This document shows, one piece after another, positions 39,257 through 50,412 of a stretch of DNA of 64,000 bases; within the stretch, counting starts at the first letter, position 1, and every line of letters begins with the position of its first letter. Under the pieces are notes generated by a model. The model saw only the letters and a list, made by a program, of their open reading frames with translations, ran no database searches and was not told the DNA's origin. Made by a program: the position numbers and the translations under genes. This DNA comes from Paenibacillus sp. CC-CFT747 (lineage in GTDB: Bacteria; Bacillota; Bacilli; Paenibacillales; NBRC-103111), in NCBI GenBank assembly GCA_030323305.1, contig CP106741.1:3092001-3156000 (forward strand), given 5' to 3'.

Positions 39257-41611
39257 TTAAGAGGTTTGGGTAGGATCGGGGCTATCCCCGGGAGACGGGT
39301 CCGCCGCCAGCAGCAGCCGGTACTGCCCCGGCGTATGCCCCGTACGCGACTTGAACAGCTTGTTGAAGTAGCTGACGTTGGAGTAGCCGATCTCGCGGCA
39401 AATGTCCTCCAGCGTGCAGGCCGGCTGCCGCAGCAGCTCGCAGGCCCGCTTGATCCGAAGATGGATCAAATAATCATTGATCGTGGTGCCCGTCGCTTCC
39501 TTGAAGATGCGGCTCAAAAAGGAGGTGCTGCGCTGCACGTGGGCGGCAACCGTTTCGATCGTAATGTTGTTGTTGAAGTTGCGGTCCATGAATTCGGTGG
39601 CAAGCTGCAGCGTAAGATCGTTCATCTTCAGCCGCTTCTCCCGGTTATGCGCGATGATTTGATGACACATCCCCTGCAGGCCTTTTTCCATATCACGAAG
39701 GGTCTGGACAGCGGACAGCACGAAGGGCCGGTCGCCGAGCACGACAGAGATGTCCCCGCCTGTTTGGACAAGGGTTTTGGCGATTTCGCCGCTTAGCTGA
39801 AAGAACAGCTGCTGGATATTGGCTTTGCCGAGCCGGCGTTCCACCACCTCCTGCGTGATCCGGCTGATGGTCGCCGCACATTCTTCCTCGTTCAGCTGCA
39901 GCAGGGCCTGAAGCAGCTTCTTTTCCAGCTCGTACGGATAATAATACGTCTCTTCATCCTGCTTCCAGCTGCTGACAATGGCGTACGGTATAATCTCGCC
40001 CTGGCCAACGTACATCTTGAGGCTGAGCGCCTCGACGGACTCCTCGTACGCTGACTGGACCGATAGAACCCCCGAATGGATGCGGCTGATGCCCAGGGTG
40101 ACTATCCATCCGTAACGGCTTTCCATATGGCTCTGCAGCTGCTTGGCGAGCTCGACCGGCAGGTCGTCCTTGCCGGCCGGAACCGCCTGGAGAATGACTG
40201 TCCGTTCCTCGTCCCTCGCAAAGATTTCCCCATCAATCTCCGCGCCGAGTTCTTCGATCAATCCGTATTGAAGCAAATGATAATGAAGCTTGTCGGCCGA
40301 GTCGTTCAGCGGCTTGGGCTCTCCCAGCTCGAAGGTAAGGATGGCATAACGGGAAAAATCCAGCTTCAGCCCGAGCAGCTCCGCCGCATCCTCGTCTAGA
40401 GCGCCGCTCACCGCCCGACCCTTCAGAAGATCGCTCAAATATTTCTCCTTGATGGCCGGCTTGTTGGCGCCAAGCAGCATTTCCACCCGGCTCTTCTCGC
40501 TTAGGATCGTTTCCCGGCTGTGCCGTAACCGTTCGAATGATTGGCGGATGAAGCTCGCTTCATCGGCGGGCGGGAGGGCGGATTCCGGGCTCGTTCCCTC
40601 TCCCGGCGGGGAGCTGGAAGCCGCATTGGAAACACTGATGTAGGCCATGACGCCTTTAAGCGGCCGGTACAGCCTCTTCGAAATATAGAAGGAGAGGATA
40701 AGCGCGACCGTGACGTAAAGGACGGAAACGGCGGCCACAATCGTCTTGATGCGGCTCAAGCCCTGCAGCAGGATGGATTGCTTGGTCAAGTTGACGAACT
40801 TCCAGCCGGTCAAATCGGAGGTCGTGAAGGTCACAATCCGATGCTGATCGTCCACGTACGATCCGCTTCCCGCGGCCGATAAGGCTGTGCCGTCCAGCTG
40901 AGGGGCCAGGGCCGCCGCCTCCTCCGTTTCGCCGTAGAGGAGCTCCCCGTTCTGCCCGAGAACAAGAGTCGTTCCTTTTTTGTTATGGTAATGGCTCAGA
41001 AAGTTGGTAAAGAGCAAGTCGAGTTTCAAATTGATGAGGACGGCGCCGTCGACCGGACCGATAAGAGGCATTTTCTGCATCAAGCTGGTGGCCTGCATTC
41101 CCGGAGCAAGACCGTTGGGCCGTTCGGTAAGCCACACCGTCCGGCTTCCTTCTTCCTGCTTCATTTCGGGCAGCCAGGAACGGTCGGCGAAAGAGGAAAG
41201 CAGAGACATTTTCATATCAGGGCGGGAGGTCAGCACCAGGTCCAGCTTGCTGTAAACGAGATAGATGGAATCGATATACGGACTCAGCTTTTGCTGCTCT
41301 TCCACCATCCGGGACAGGCCGATCAGCGAGTCGACGCTCAGCTTGTCATTCAGCGTATGATACAGGTACGACTGGGTCATCATCGTGCTCGTGGCTACAT
41401 TTTTAACGGAGTAAAGTTCCTTATTAATCAGTTCCCGCTGCTGCCGCAGAATCGACTGGTTGTATTCGATCGAGTTCTGAATGCTCATGTCGGCGGAAAT
41501 GGTATACGTCACCGAGGAGATAAGGATGACGGTCACGATGACGATAACTGTCATGGACAACAGCAGCTTAATGAATAACGATCGGTTTCGAATCACGTGT
41601 CGACCGGTCAT
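39257..41611 (-). CDS. Membrane-anchored AraC-family sensor-regulator
   Basis: 784 residues, intact. An N-terminal helix (FIKLLLSMTVIVIVTVILI) and a second helix near 290-312 (IVAAVSVLYVTVALILSFYI) enclose an extracellular sensor domain of dCache type. A cytoplasmic linker then leads to a C-terminal AraC HTH pair (TIETVAAHVQRSTSFLSRIF and ICREIGYSNVSYFNKLFKSR, near 680-760). This architecture is common in Paenibacillus next to CUT1 importers, where it senses extracellular oligosaccharide. It is divergent from the binding-protein gene at 41913 and is its likely activator. Confidence 0.87.
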   Translation of the reverse strand: MTGRHVIRNRSLFIKLLLSMTVIVIVTVILISSVTYTISADMSIQNSIEYNQSILRQQRELINKELYSVKNVATSTMMTQSYLYHTLNDKLSVDSLIGLSRMVEEQQKLSPYIDSIYLVYSKLDLVLTSRPDMKMSLLSSFADRSWLPEMKQEEGSRTVWLTERPNGLAPGMQATSLMQKMPLIGPVDGAVLINLKLDLLFTNFLSHYHNKKGTTLVLGQNGELLYGETEEAAALAPQLDGTALSAAGSGSYVDDQHRIVTFTTSDLTGWKFVNLTKQSILLQGLSRIKTIVAAVSVLYVTVALILSFYISKRLYRPLKGVMAYISVSNAASSSPPGEGTSPESALPPADEASFIRQSFERLRHSRETILSEKSRVEMLLGANKPAIKEKYLSDLLKGRAVSGALDEDAAELLGLKLDFSRYAILTFELGEPKPLNDSADKLHYHLLQYGLIEELGAEIDGEIFARDEERTVILQAVPAGKDDLPVELAKQLQSHMESRYGWIVTLGISRIHSGVLSVQSAYEESVEALSLKMYVGQGEIIPYAIVSSWKQDEETYYYPYELEKKLLQALLQLNEEECAATISRITQEVVERRLGKANIQQLFFQLSGEIAKTLVQTGGDISVVLGDRPFVLSAVQTLRDMEKGLQGMCHQIIAHNREKRLKMNDLTLQLATEFMDRNFNNNITIETVAAHVQRSTSFLSRIFKEATGTTINDYLIHLRIKRACELLRQPACTLEDICREIGYSNVSYFNKLFKSRTGHTPGQYRLLLAADPSPGDSPDPTQTS

Positions 41612-41630
41612 CCGGATCTTCCTCCTATCG

Positions 41631-41644
41631 TGTTAGCGTTTACA
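41631..41644 (-). promoter_or_regulatory. Possible catabolite-responsive (cre) site
   Basis: TGTTAGCGTTTACA differs from the consensus TGWAANCGNTNWCA at one position. It lies 20 bases upstream of the AraC-type gene. The gap 41612-41912 holds no gene. Confidence 0.35.
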
Positions 41645-41912
41645 AAACAGGCGAAGCCTTAAGACGGCATCACGCAAATTATAGCACGGATTGCAGGTGC
41701 GAATAGGGTGAAGAGCGAAAAACATACGAGAAATCGGATAACATAATCGCCCGAGACCGGCCCCGGAAAGGAAAAACATAACGGAAACCGAATGAAACGA
41801 TTGCGCGGCCGCAAGCCGGCGGATATCGTAAAAGTTGTAACCGTTCCCAATTCCCGGCCGGGCAATCCTTAGGGGGAACGACGTTTCAAACTTGTCAGCG
41901 GGGGAGATTTTG

Positions 41913-43463
41913 GTGCCAAAATCCATAAACAAACCGGTTCTTGCCGTCACCGCGGCCGCCTTGGCGGCGGGCCTTCTCAACGGGTGTTCCGGAGAAGAGA
42001 AGAATAAAGCCGAAGCCGGCCAGCCCAGTGCCTCCACGAAACCGATTGAAATCACGTGGGGCATTCATTTCCAGGCCAATGCAGTCGTTAACGATTCCCA
42101 GGTGCAGAAGTGGATGGAACAGAAATTCAACGTTAAGATCAAGCCGGTCAAGGTGACGGACGCGAGTATCGCTTCCGGCGAGGTGCCCGACCTGTTCATG
42201 CTGGGTGATCCTTCGAACGTATCGGCTTACCAGGCGCAGGGCGTGCTTCTGAACATCGACCAGGCGATGGTGAAGGAGAAAATGCCGGAGTATTACAAGG
42301 ATGTCGAATCGTCCAACGCGCTCTTCCAAACGGTAACGTTTAACGGCAAGCTATGGGCGATCCCGATGTTTATCGATCTTAAGCCTTATGATCTGACTAT
42401 GCTGTGGCGCCAGGATTGGCTCGACAAGGTGGGCATCACCAAGCTCCCCGAAACGCTGGATGAGTTCGAGAAAGCCGTTTATGCCTTCGCTAAGAACGAT
42501 CCGGACGGAAACGGAAAGAAAGACACCTATGGCTTGACCGGTACGGCAACGTCCACCTGGTCGGCCGGCTTCTACTCGATATTCGGGGCCTACGGAGTCG
42601 AGCCTACCATGTGGCAGGAGAAGAACGGGCAGATCGTCAACGGGTCCGTCCTGCCGGAAGCCAAGGAAGCTCTTGCCAAGCTGCGCCAATGGTTTGCCGA
42701 CGGCGTCATTGATCCGGAATTCATCACCGACACGCAGGATTCGTACCGCAAGAAGCTCTATAACAATCGGATCGGCGTCATTGAGGAACAGATTGGCAAG
42801 GCCGCCCTGGACGACGGGGCGACGGTGGTAGCCATGAAAGGCGTGAATCCGAATGCCAAGCTAGCGCTCGGCCATAATCCGGCAGGCCCCGGCGGCAGCG
42901 GCAGCTGGGACTGGGGGATCAAGAGCAATTACGTCGTATTGGGCAACAAGGTTAAGGACGACCCCGCCAAGCTGAACAAAATATTCGAGATTTTACGGGC
43001 GCAGAGCAGCGATGAAGAGACGATCAATATGACGAGCATGGGCGTTAAAGGAACGCAATGGGACTTTGCGGACAGCGGGGCAGCCTCGGGCGCGACCAAA
43101 TTCCTGCCGGGATTCGAGAAGCAGGAGCAGCGGGATGCGATCGGCGTCCGTCTGTTCTCGCTCGGCAACATCACGACGCGCAGCTACCGCGACAAGTATT
43201 CCAATCCGAAGCTGAACGATGCCGTTCGCAAGTATTCGTCCGCGCCGCACTGGACCGATGCGCTGCTGTTCGCCGCACTTCCGTCCGACGGCAAATACAA
43301 GAAGGATTTGACCGCGCTGACGCAAAAGTATTTCGCCCAGATCATCAGCGGGGAGATTCCGCTCAGCGATTTCGATAAGTATGTAGCGGAATGGAAAGCG
43401 AAGGGCGGAGACGAGCTGACCAAGGAAGCGAACGACATGTACCAGAAGCAGTTCAAAAAATAA
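41913..43463 (+). CDS. ABC importer substrate-binding lipoprotein, second system
   Basis: 516 residues, intact. Signal peptide with lipobox LLNGC (VLAVTAAALAAGLLNGC). Solute-binding domain with GEVPDLFMLGDPSNVSAYQA, WLDKVGITKLPETLDEFEKA and DPDGNGKKDTYGLTG, a calcium-site-like loop common in LipO/YtcQ proteins. GTG 41913 follows GGGGGAG at good spacing; an upstream in-frame ATG at 41892 has none. First gene of a binding protein-permease-permease operon without ATPase, divergent from the membrane-anchored AraC regulator. Confidence 0.87.
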   Translation: MPKSINKPVLAVTAAALAAGLLNGCSGEEKNKAEAGQPSASTKPIEITWGIHFQANAVVNDSQVQKWMEQKFNVKIKPVKVTDASIASGEVPDLFMLGDPSNVSAYQAQGVLLNIDQAMVKEKMPEYYKDVESSNALFQTVTFNGKLWAIPMFIDLKPYDLTMLWRQDWLDKVGITKLPETLDEFEKAVYAFAKNDPDGNGKKDTYGLTGTATSTWSAGFYSIFGAYGVEPTMWQEKNGQIVNGSVLPEAKEALAKLRQWFADGVIDPEFITDTQDSYRKKLYNNRIGVIEEQIGKAALDDGATVVAMKGVNPNAKLALGHNPAGPGGSGSWDWGIKSNYVVLGNKVKDDPAKLNKIFEILRAQSSDEETINMTSMGVKGTQWDFADSGAASGATKFLPGFEKQEQRDAIGVRLFSLGNITTRSYRDKYSNPKLNDAVRKYSSAPHWTDALLFAALPSDGKYKKDLTALTQKYFAQIISGEIPLSDFDKYVAEWKAKGGDELTKEANDMYQKQFKK

Positions 43464-43485
43464 CCGGCTTGAGAAGCGATTCCAC

Positions 43486-43522
43486 GTCCCCGGAGCCTGG
43501 GCGGCATTCCCCAGCCGGGGAC
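43486..43522 (+). other. Strong intercistronic hairpin
   Basis: GTCCCCGG (43486-43493) pairs perfectly with CCGGGGAC (43515-43522), extended inward by CCTGGG/CCCAG. No T tract follows. Such structures between binding-protein and permease genes commonly protect the 3' end of the first message, giving more binding protein than permease. Confidence 0.5.
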
Positions 43523-43551
43523 GGATCGAATCCGGCTTGAGGACGTGCACA

Positions 43552-44450
43552 ATGAAGACCATGTGGAAGCACCGGGAGCTGTTTGCCCTCTATTTGTTTG
43601 CGTTTGCCTTTTTTCTTGTGTTCAAATACGGCCCGATCTACGGGGTACTGATTGCGTTTAAAGATTTTCGCGTCGTGGACGGCATATGGGGCAGCCCTTG
43701 GGTGGGGCTAAAGCACTTTGAAGCGCTGTTTCATACAGCGGACTTCTATCGATTGCTGAAGAATACGCTGCTGCTCAACCTGTATTTGCTGCTGTTCGCC
43801 TTTCCGGCCCCGATCCTGCTGGCGCTGCTGCTGAACGAGATTCGTTCCCGTTTTTTTCAACGCTTCGTGCAGACGACGATGTATTTGCCTCATTTTGTCT
43901 CGTGGGTGATCATGTCGGGCCTGGTCATCTATTTTCTCTCGCCAACGACGGGAGTGGTGGCCGAAATCGTCAAGTGGTTCGGGGGAAGCCGGTCTTCTAC
44001 ATGGGGCAGAAGGAATATTTTCGTTCGATCGTCGTCGGTTCGGCCATTCTGAAGGACATCGGCTGGGGCTCCATCATCTATTTCGCTGCTCTTTCGGGCA
44101 TTCATCCGGAGCTGCATGAATCGGCGACGATCGACGGGGCGAACCGCTGGCAGCGTATGACGGCCATCAACATTCCTTCGATTATGCCGACGGTGGCCAT
44201 CATGTTTATCCTTAGCCTCGGAGGCTTCCTAAGTGCGAATTTCGAGCAAATCATCAATCTGCTCAATCCCGTCACTTATGAAACCGGCGATGTCATCGAT
44301 ACCTATGTGTATCGCGTCGGTCTGCAGCAATTCCAGTACAGCTACACGGCCGCCATCGGCTTGTTTAAATCGCTGGTCGGGCTGCTGCTGATTCTGGGAG
44401 CGAATATTACGGTACGCAAACTGAGCCGCGGGGAGAGCGGCTTATGGTAG
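43552..44450 (+). CDS. ABC importer permease (one frameshift)
   Basis: About 300 residues, CUT1 LplB type. N-terminus LFALYLFAFAFFLVFKYGPI and YGVLIAFKDFRVVDG; EAA loop ESATIDGANRWQRMTAINIP. The frame breaks near 43983; one G added to a G5 run gives VKWFGGKPVFYMGQKEYF, typical of the subgroup. ATG 43552 with GAGG upstream. It follows the binding-protein gene and the hairpin. Confidence 0.85.
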
Positions 44451-44463
44451 GAGGATCGGCCGC

Positions 44464-45332
44464 ATGAGAACCGGCACCTGGCAAGATAAGCTTGCTGTTT
44501 GTTTGATTTACCTCGTACTCGGCTTACTGGCCGTTATTGTGGTTTACCCGTTTATCCACGTGCTGTCGGTTTCCTTCAGCAGCCGGGGGAGGCGCTGCGG
44601 AGCGGCTTTCATTGGATTCCGCGTCAAATCACCTTCGATGCCTATAAGGAAATGCTGAAGTATCCGTTTATCTGGTCGGGATTCGGCAATACCCTTTTCC
44701 GCATGGCAGCGGGGACGGTCCTGACCCTCCTCGTCACCGTATGTGCAGCCTATCCTTTGTCCCGCAAGGAATTTCCGTGGAAACGGGTGCTGGTCATGCT
44801 GCTGCTCTTTACGATGATCTTCGACGGGGGGATCGTTCCGCATTACCTGCTCCTAAAGGAGCTCCATCTGCTTAATACCAGATGGGTCTATGTCCTGCCG
44901 CATGCGGCAAACGCCTTCCAGGTGCTGGTCATGATTTCGTTCTTCCGTTCGATTCCGGATGCGCTCGTCGAAGCGGCCCGAATCGACGGGGCGAGCGATT
45001 TGCGCGTCCTGGCCCGGATTATGCTGCCGCTGTCGATGCCCGCCTTGGTGACGATCGGTCTGTGGTCGCTTGTTTATCACATCAATGCTTTTATGGATAA
45101 CCTGCTTTATGTAACCGACCAAACGAAATTCGTGCTGCAACAGATCGTCCGCCAGATGCTGATCGAGAACCGGCTGGACGCCTTTACGTCGACGGTAAGC
45201 GAGATCCCGCCCGCACCGGAAAGCCTGAAGATGGCGGCGGTGATCGTTTCTTCGCTTCCCGTGCTGGTGCTCTATCCGTTCCTGCTCCGTTTCTTCGAGA
45301 AGGGAACGATGATCGGTTCGGTTAAGGGGTGA
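44464..45332 (+). CDS. ABC importer permease, second subunit (one frameshift)
   Basis: About 290 residues, CUT1 family. AVIVVYPFIHVLSVSFSS near the start; EAA loop EAARIDGASDLRVLARIMLP; end FFEKGTMIGSVKG. The frame breaks near 44583; one C gives FSSPGEALRSGFHWIPRQIT. It is 13 bases after the first permease, with AGGAGG ahead. It completes the importer. Confidence 0.85.
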
Positions 45333-45390
45333 CGGAACGGATATCGTTCCGCTTGCCGCCAAGATAACTTCCTTGAAGGGATGAGAGAGT

Positions 45391-48300
45391 ATGTTCAGAA
45401 CCAAAGCCATCCTTCTCGTGATCGCCGCACTTCTAGTCAACCTGATAATTCCTCCCGCCAGTCAGGCCGAATCCGGATTACCGGAATCGGCCTTCTATGT
45501 GGCAGGGGATGGAAGCGATTCCAACCCGGGCACGATCGGGGCGCCTTTTCGGACGCCGGAGCGGGCGCGCGATGCCATCCGCCAGCTTAAGCACGACTCC
45601 GGCTTGCCGGACGGGGGAGTGACGGTTTTCTTGCGGGGCGGCACTTACGAACGAACGGCGGCCTTTCAGCTGGATGCCCAGGATTCGGGCACAGCCGATA
45701 AACCCATTACGTATAAAGCTTTTCCCGGAGAAACCGTTCGGCTGACCGGCGGCCAATCGCTAGAGAAGAGCTGGTTCACCCCGGTAACGGATGCAGCGGT
45801 CTTAAACCGCATCATCAGCACCGACGCCCGGACCAAAGTGCTGCAAGTCGATCTGCGCGGTCACGGGATCACGGACTACGGTGTGATGAGCCGCCACGGG
45901 TACTACAAGGCGAATGACATCAGCCAGGTTCCCCCGATGGAGCTGTATGTAGACGGTGAGAACATGACGCTCGCCCGCTGGCCCAATAACGGAACTGTTC
46001 AGATGGGCGATATTCTGGATCCGGGTCCGACCCGTAAGGACGCCGACCTGCAGGATCGCGGGGGCACGTTCAGCTATACCTACGACCGGCCGCAATATTG
46101 GACGCAAGCGGATGATATTTGGCTTGACGGCATTTTCGGCTACAGCTGGGAATGGTCGTATAACAAGATCGCTTCGATCGATACGTTGAACAAGCAGATT
46201 ACGCTGCGTTACGGGGAAATGAGCGGGCTGTTCAAAAATTGGTATCCGGATTTCCATTTCGCGCAAAACCTGCTCGAGGAAATCGACATGCCCGGCGAAT
46301 ATTTCATCGACCGCACGCAGGGCATCCTGTACTTCCTGCCGACCGCAGCCTTCAAGGCGGACCATCCCTCTCTTACCGTTTCGATGCTGAAGACGCCGAT
46401 GATCAACGCCCTGGGCGTTTCGTACGTTACCTTCGAGGATCTGACCCTGGAGAACGGCCGCGATTCGGCCGTGGTCGTCATGGGCGGCGATCACGTCCGG
46501 CTGGTGCATTGCGACATCCGCAATTTCACGAACGGCGGCGTGCTGATCAATACGCAAAGCCGGTGGCTGTACAACGATTTTGCGGCGGCGACGGGCACCC
46601 ATCACGGGATCGTGAACAGCCGCATTCACCATATCGGCGGAACGGCGGTCATCCTGAACGGGGGAGCCGGGAAACGCTGGAGCCCGGAAATAATTATGTG
46701 GAAAACTCCCACCTGTACCATTTCGCCTACTACCATAAAGCCTACAACCCTGGCGTTATTCTCACCGGTGTAGGGAACCGGGTGTCCCATAGCGAAATCA
46801 ACGACGCCCCGCACCCGGGCATCCTGATATTCGGCAACGATCACTTGGTCGAATACAACAACATCTATGACGTGTGCAAGATGTTCTCCGACCTGGGCGC
46901 GATCTACATGAACGCCGGCGAAACGCCGCAGCAGCGGGGAACGGTCATCCGGCGCAACTATTTCCACCATATCGGCGAAGCCAAGGCGGGAGTGGAAGGG
47001 GTATACCCGGATAACTTTACGATGGGGCTGACGATCGAAGAAAATATTTTCTACCGGATGGGCAATTCCGCCATCAAAAATAACGGCGGCGCGCATATCA
47101 ACACCCGGGGCAACCTGTTTATCGACAGTAAGGTTCCCTACGATTATGCGGATATTTACCTCGGCAGCGATCCGGACAAACCGATAGCCAAAAATTATAT
47201 GCCGAAATGGCAGGCTTTGTTCGAGAAGTACAACAACTTCGTGGGGACTCCGTATTTGGAGAAATATCCGGAGCTCGCCGATTTCTTCACGGAGGACCGG
47301 TATTATCCGAAGACGAACGGCTATCAGGGCAACGTCATCTATAACCCCACCAAGCCTCGCAGCAGCATAACGAACGCGCAGGGGGCCTACGACAAGTACA
47401 ATTTGCTGCAGTATGCCAACAACTGGGTGACGGACCACGATCCGGGCTTCGTCAACCTGGCGGCCGGTGACCTCAATCTGAAGAGCGATGCGGAGGTGTT
47501 CCGGCAAATTCCCGATTTCAAGCCGATTCCCTTCAACGAAATCGGAATCGTCGGGAAAGCTGGTCCGTATCTATCGCCGGATACCATTCCGGTCCAGGAG
47601 TCCGGGCTTACGACCGGAGCGTGACCGTCGGCATCGGCAAAACCTACGACCTGCAGACGGCCGTGCTGCCTTGGGACGCGACCCGTCCTCAGCTCACCTT
47701 CGCCTCAAGCGACCCTGCCGTCGTCAAGGTAGACGGCAATGGAAAGCTTAAGGGAGGGAGTGTCGGCCAAGCGGTCGTCACGGTCGCCTCCGCTGACAAT
47801 CCGCTACTTAAGGATGAGGTGCGCGTAGAGGTGGTAGTGGGGGACGGCATTTACGAATATACCGACTTCGAGACGGGACGCAACAGCTGGCCGGCCGATG
47901 CGAACCGGGCCATCATCGAAGAAGGCGGGAACCATTGGTACAAAGTGCTGAAGGGCGCAACGGCTGTCTCGTCTAATGAATATACGAACTATGAGCTGAC
48001 GTTCAGGATGAAAACGCCGCCTTCGATGCCGGCCTTGGGCACCTTCTATATTTTTGACAGGCTGGGGGCAAACGGCGGCGACCGCATCGGATACCGCAAG
48101 TTCGAGGACGGGACGTCGAAATGGCTCCTCTATAATCCCGCCTGGGCGACTGTCAGGGAATCCAAGCTGCCGTATGAGGATTTGGCGCCGAATACGGAAT
48201 ACAGCGTCAAGCTGCTGGTGAAGGGAGCCGACATCAGCCTGTATGTCAACGATACCTTGAAACTGAAGGCAACGGATCCTTCCCATAATCCGTCGGGGAC

Positions 48301-50158
48301 GATCGGCTTCTATGCAGGCGGGTTCGACTACCTTCTGTTTGACGACATCAAGCTGTCGGTTCCGAGCACCCGGGTGGCCGGTCTTCAACTGGACCGGGAG
48401 CAGGCGAATATAGGGGCGGATGAAAAGCTGCAGCTGAAGGTGAGCTTCGATCCTTCCGATGCCGTCAACCGTTCCGTTACCTGGACGTCCAATAATCCGG
48501 AAGCAGCTGTCGTCGACGAGAACGGCTTGGTGACGGCGGTCGGGCCGGGCCAGGCGGTCATTACCGTCAGGTCGGCCGAGAATCCGCAGGCCGCGGCCTC
48601 CTGCCGGGTCGTCGTATCGGACGTTCTGCTTCATACGGATTTCGAGTCCGGAGGGGGCGGCTGGCCGGTCGACCCGAATCGAAGCATCGTTACGGAGAAC
48701 GGCAACCACAAGTACCGGCTGCTGAAAGGGGCCTCCGCCACTTCTCCGAGATCGTTCTCCGATTACGATCTGACGTTCAAGCTGAAGACGCCGTCCGTTA
48801 TTCCGAGCGCGGCAACGTTCTACCTGTTCGACCGCCTTGCTTCGGGCAGCGGGGGCCGTATCGGCTACCGCAAGACAGCGGACGGGGCTTCCCAATGGAT
48901 TTTGTACAACGGGGCCTGGGCAACCGTTAAGAAATCCGATCTGCCTAATGAGGACTTGGCTCCGAACCGGGAGTATAACGTGGAGCTTATCGTCAACGGG
49001 GCCGATATCAGCCTGTTTGTCGACGGCGTGCTCAAGCTGAAAGCTGCCGATCCGTCCCATCATCCATCCGGAACGATCGGTTTCTACGCTGGCGGTTTTG
49101 ACAATCTGACATTCGACGACCTCGTCGTCACACAGCTACGGAAGCCAATGACGGAGGCGACCGTTACTCCGTCCCAGCCCGATGGGGCGAACGGCTGGTA
49201 CGTACATCCGGTTTCCGTGCAGCTCCTGCCGGGAGCCCGCTCGTCCACTATTTCGGAAACCGTTTATAGTCTGGACGGTGGAGCGAATTGGCTCCCTTAT
49301 ACGGCACCGGTGACCATCGATCAGGACAGCGGAGCGGTCGGCTTCCTTTATCGCTCGGTCGATCTGGTGGGGAATGCGGAGCCGCCGCAAAAGCTCTCCT
49401 TCCGTCTTGACCGCCTGGCACCGGAAACGACGGCCAGTCTGTCTCCGGATCAGCCGGATGGGACGAACGGCTGGTACGTCCACCCGGTAACAGTCACATT
49501 GAAAGCGACCGATGCGACCTCCGGGGTAGCGGACACGGTATACAGCCTGGATGGCGGAGCGAGCTGGCAGCCGTATACGTCGCCTATCCCTTTGGAACGG
49601 GACGGCCGTTACACAATTACCTACCATTCCACGGACCAAGCGGGGAACGACGAGAATCCCCGTACGGCTACCGTTCTACTGGATACGACGGGGCCGGCCA
49701 TTATTGTAACAGAGCCGGGACCGGGCCGGGCTTATGCGGACAGCGAGGAGCTTACTCCTAAGGTAATGTTGTCCGACGGTTTATCCGGTCTGGACGGGAA
49801 GCAGGCGAAGGTGCGGTTGGACGGTCAGGACGTGTCCGGGGAAGAGGCGATCCCGCTCGGCAGGCATTCGCTGGATGTGACGGCTTCCGACGCGGCAGGG
49901 AATGCCAGCAGCGTCACGATCCTTTTCGAAACCCGGACGGACTCGGCTTCGGTCAAGGCGCTGATCGAACGGTTTGCGGCAATGTCCTGGATCGACCATT
50001 CGGGAATCGCCAACAGCCTGCTCCAGAAGCTGGAGACGGGCAGCCTGGACGCGCTAATCCAGGAAATAGAGGCTCAAAGAGGAAAGCATCTCTCTACCGC
50101 TGCAGCAGAGATACTTCTGCGGGACGTGCGGGACATTCAGCAAAGGAATGAGCGTTAG
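45391..50158 (+). CDS. Secreted multidomain beta-helix glycan enzyme with FIMAH tail (two frameshifts)
   Basis: About 1590 residues. Signal peptide to about 27 (PASQA). Right-handed beta-helix about 30-740: FYVAGDGSDSNPGTIGAPFR-TPERARDAIR, VFLRGGTYERTAAF, VTFEDLTLENGRDSAVV; this resembles the pectate-lyase-like fold of GH141-type enzymes (unverified). Then Big_2-like modules (FASSDPAVVKVDGNGKL; TWTSNNPEAAVVDENGLVT), each with a LamG-like module (DRLGANGGDRIGYRKFEDG; DRLASGSGGRIGYRKTADG), two repeats containing NGWYVHPV and YSLDGGA, and a C-terminal FIMAH domain (VKALIERFAAMSWIDHSGIA). Breaks near 46672 and 47612 (LTTRSVTVGIGK) need one base each. It follows the importer and probably supplies its substrate. 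Confidence 0.82.
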
Positions 50159-50271
50159 ACGTTAGAGAGGAGAGCAGGAGAAGGGGCGGGGAAGCCGAAC
50201 GCGAATCGTGCCCCTTCGCCTGGAGATCTTTTGCTAAGATTCTCGGGTACTAGCCCGACGGCCCCACCGCC

Positions 50272-50312
50272 ATAAAGCCGCTGTTTCCCTTTACAGGAGA
50301 CAGCGGCTTTAT
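50272..50312. terminator. Bidirectional intrinsic terminator
   Basis: ATAAAGCCGCTGT / ACAGCGGCTTTAT perfect 13-bp stem with a 15-base loop. Bases 50159-50271 hold nothing else recognisable. Confidence 0.7.
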
Positions 50313-50412
50313 CCGTGAGATGGTGAAAAGCGCGGGCATTCGGCATGAAAGGAAGGATAGAGCGGCCTTTAAAGGAATGATGATCGCAGCCAAGTCTCTA
50401 GCATTCTCCCGC

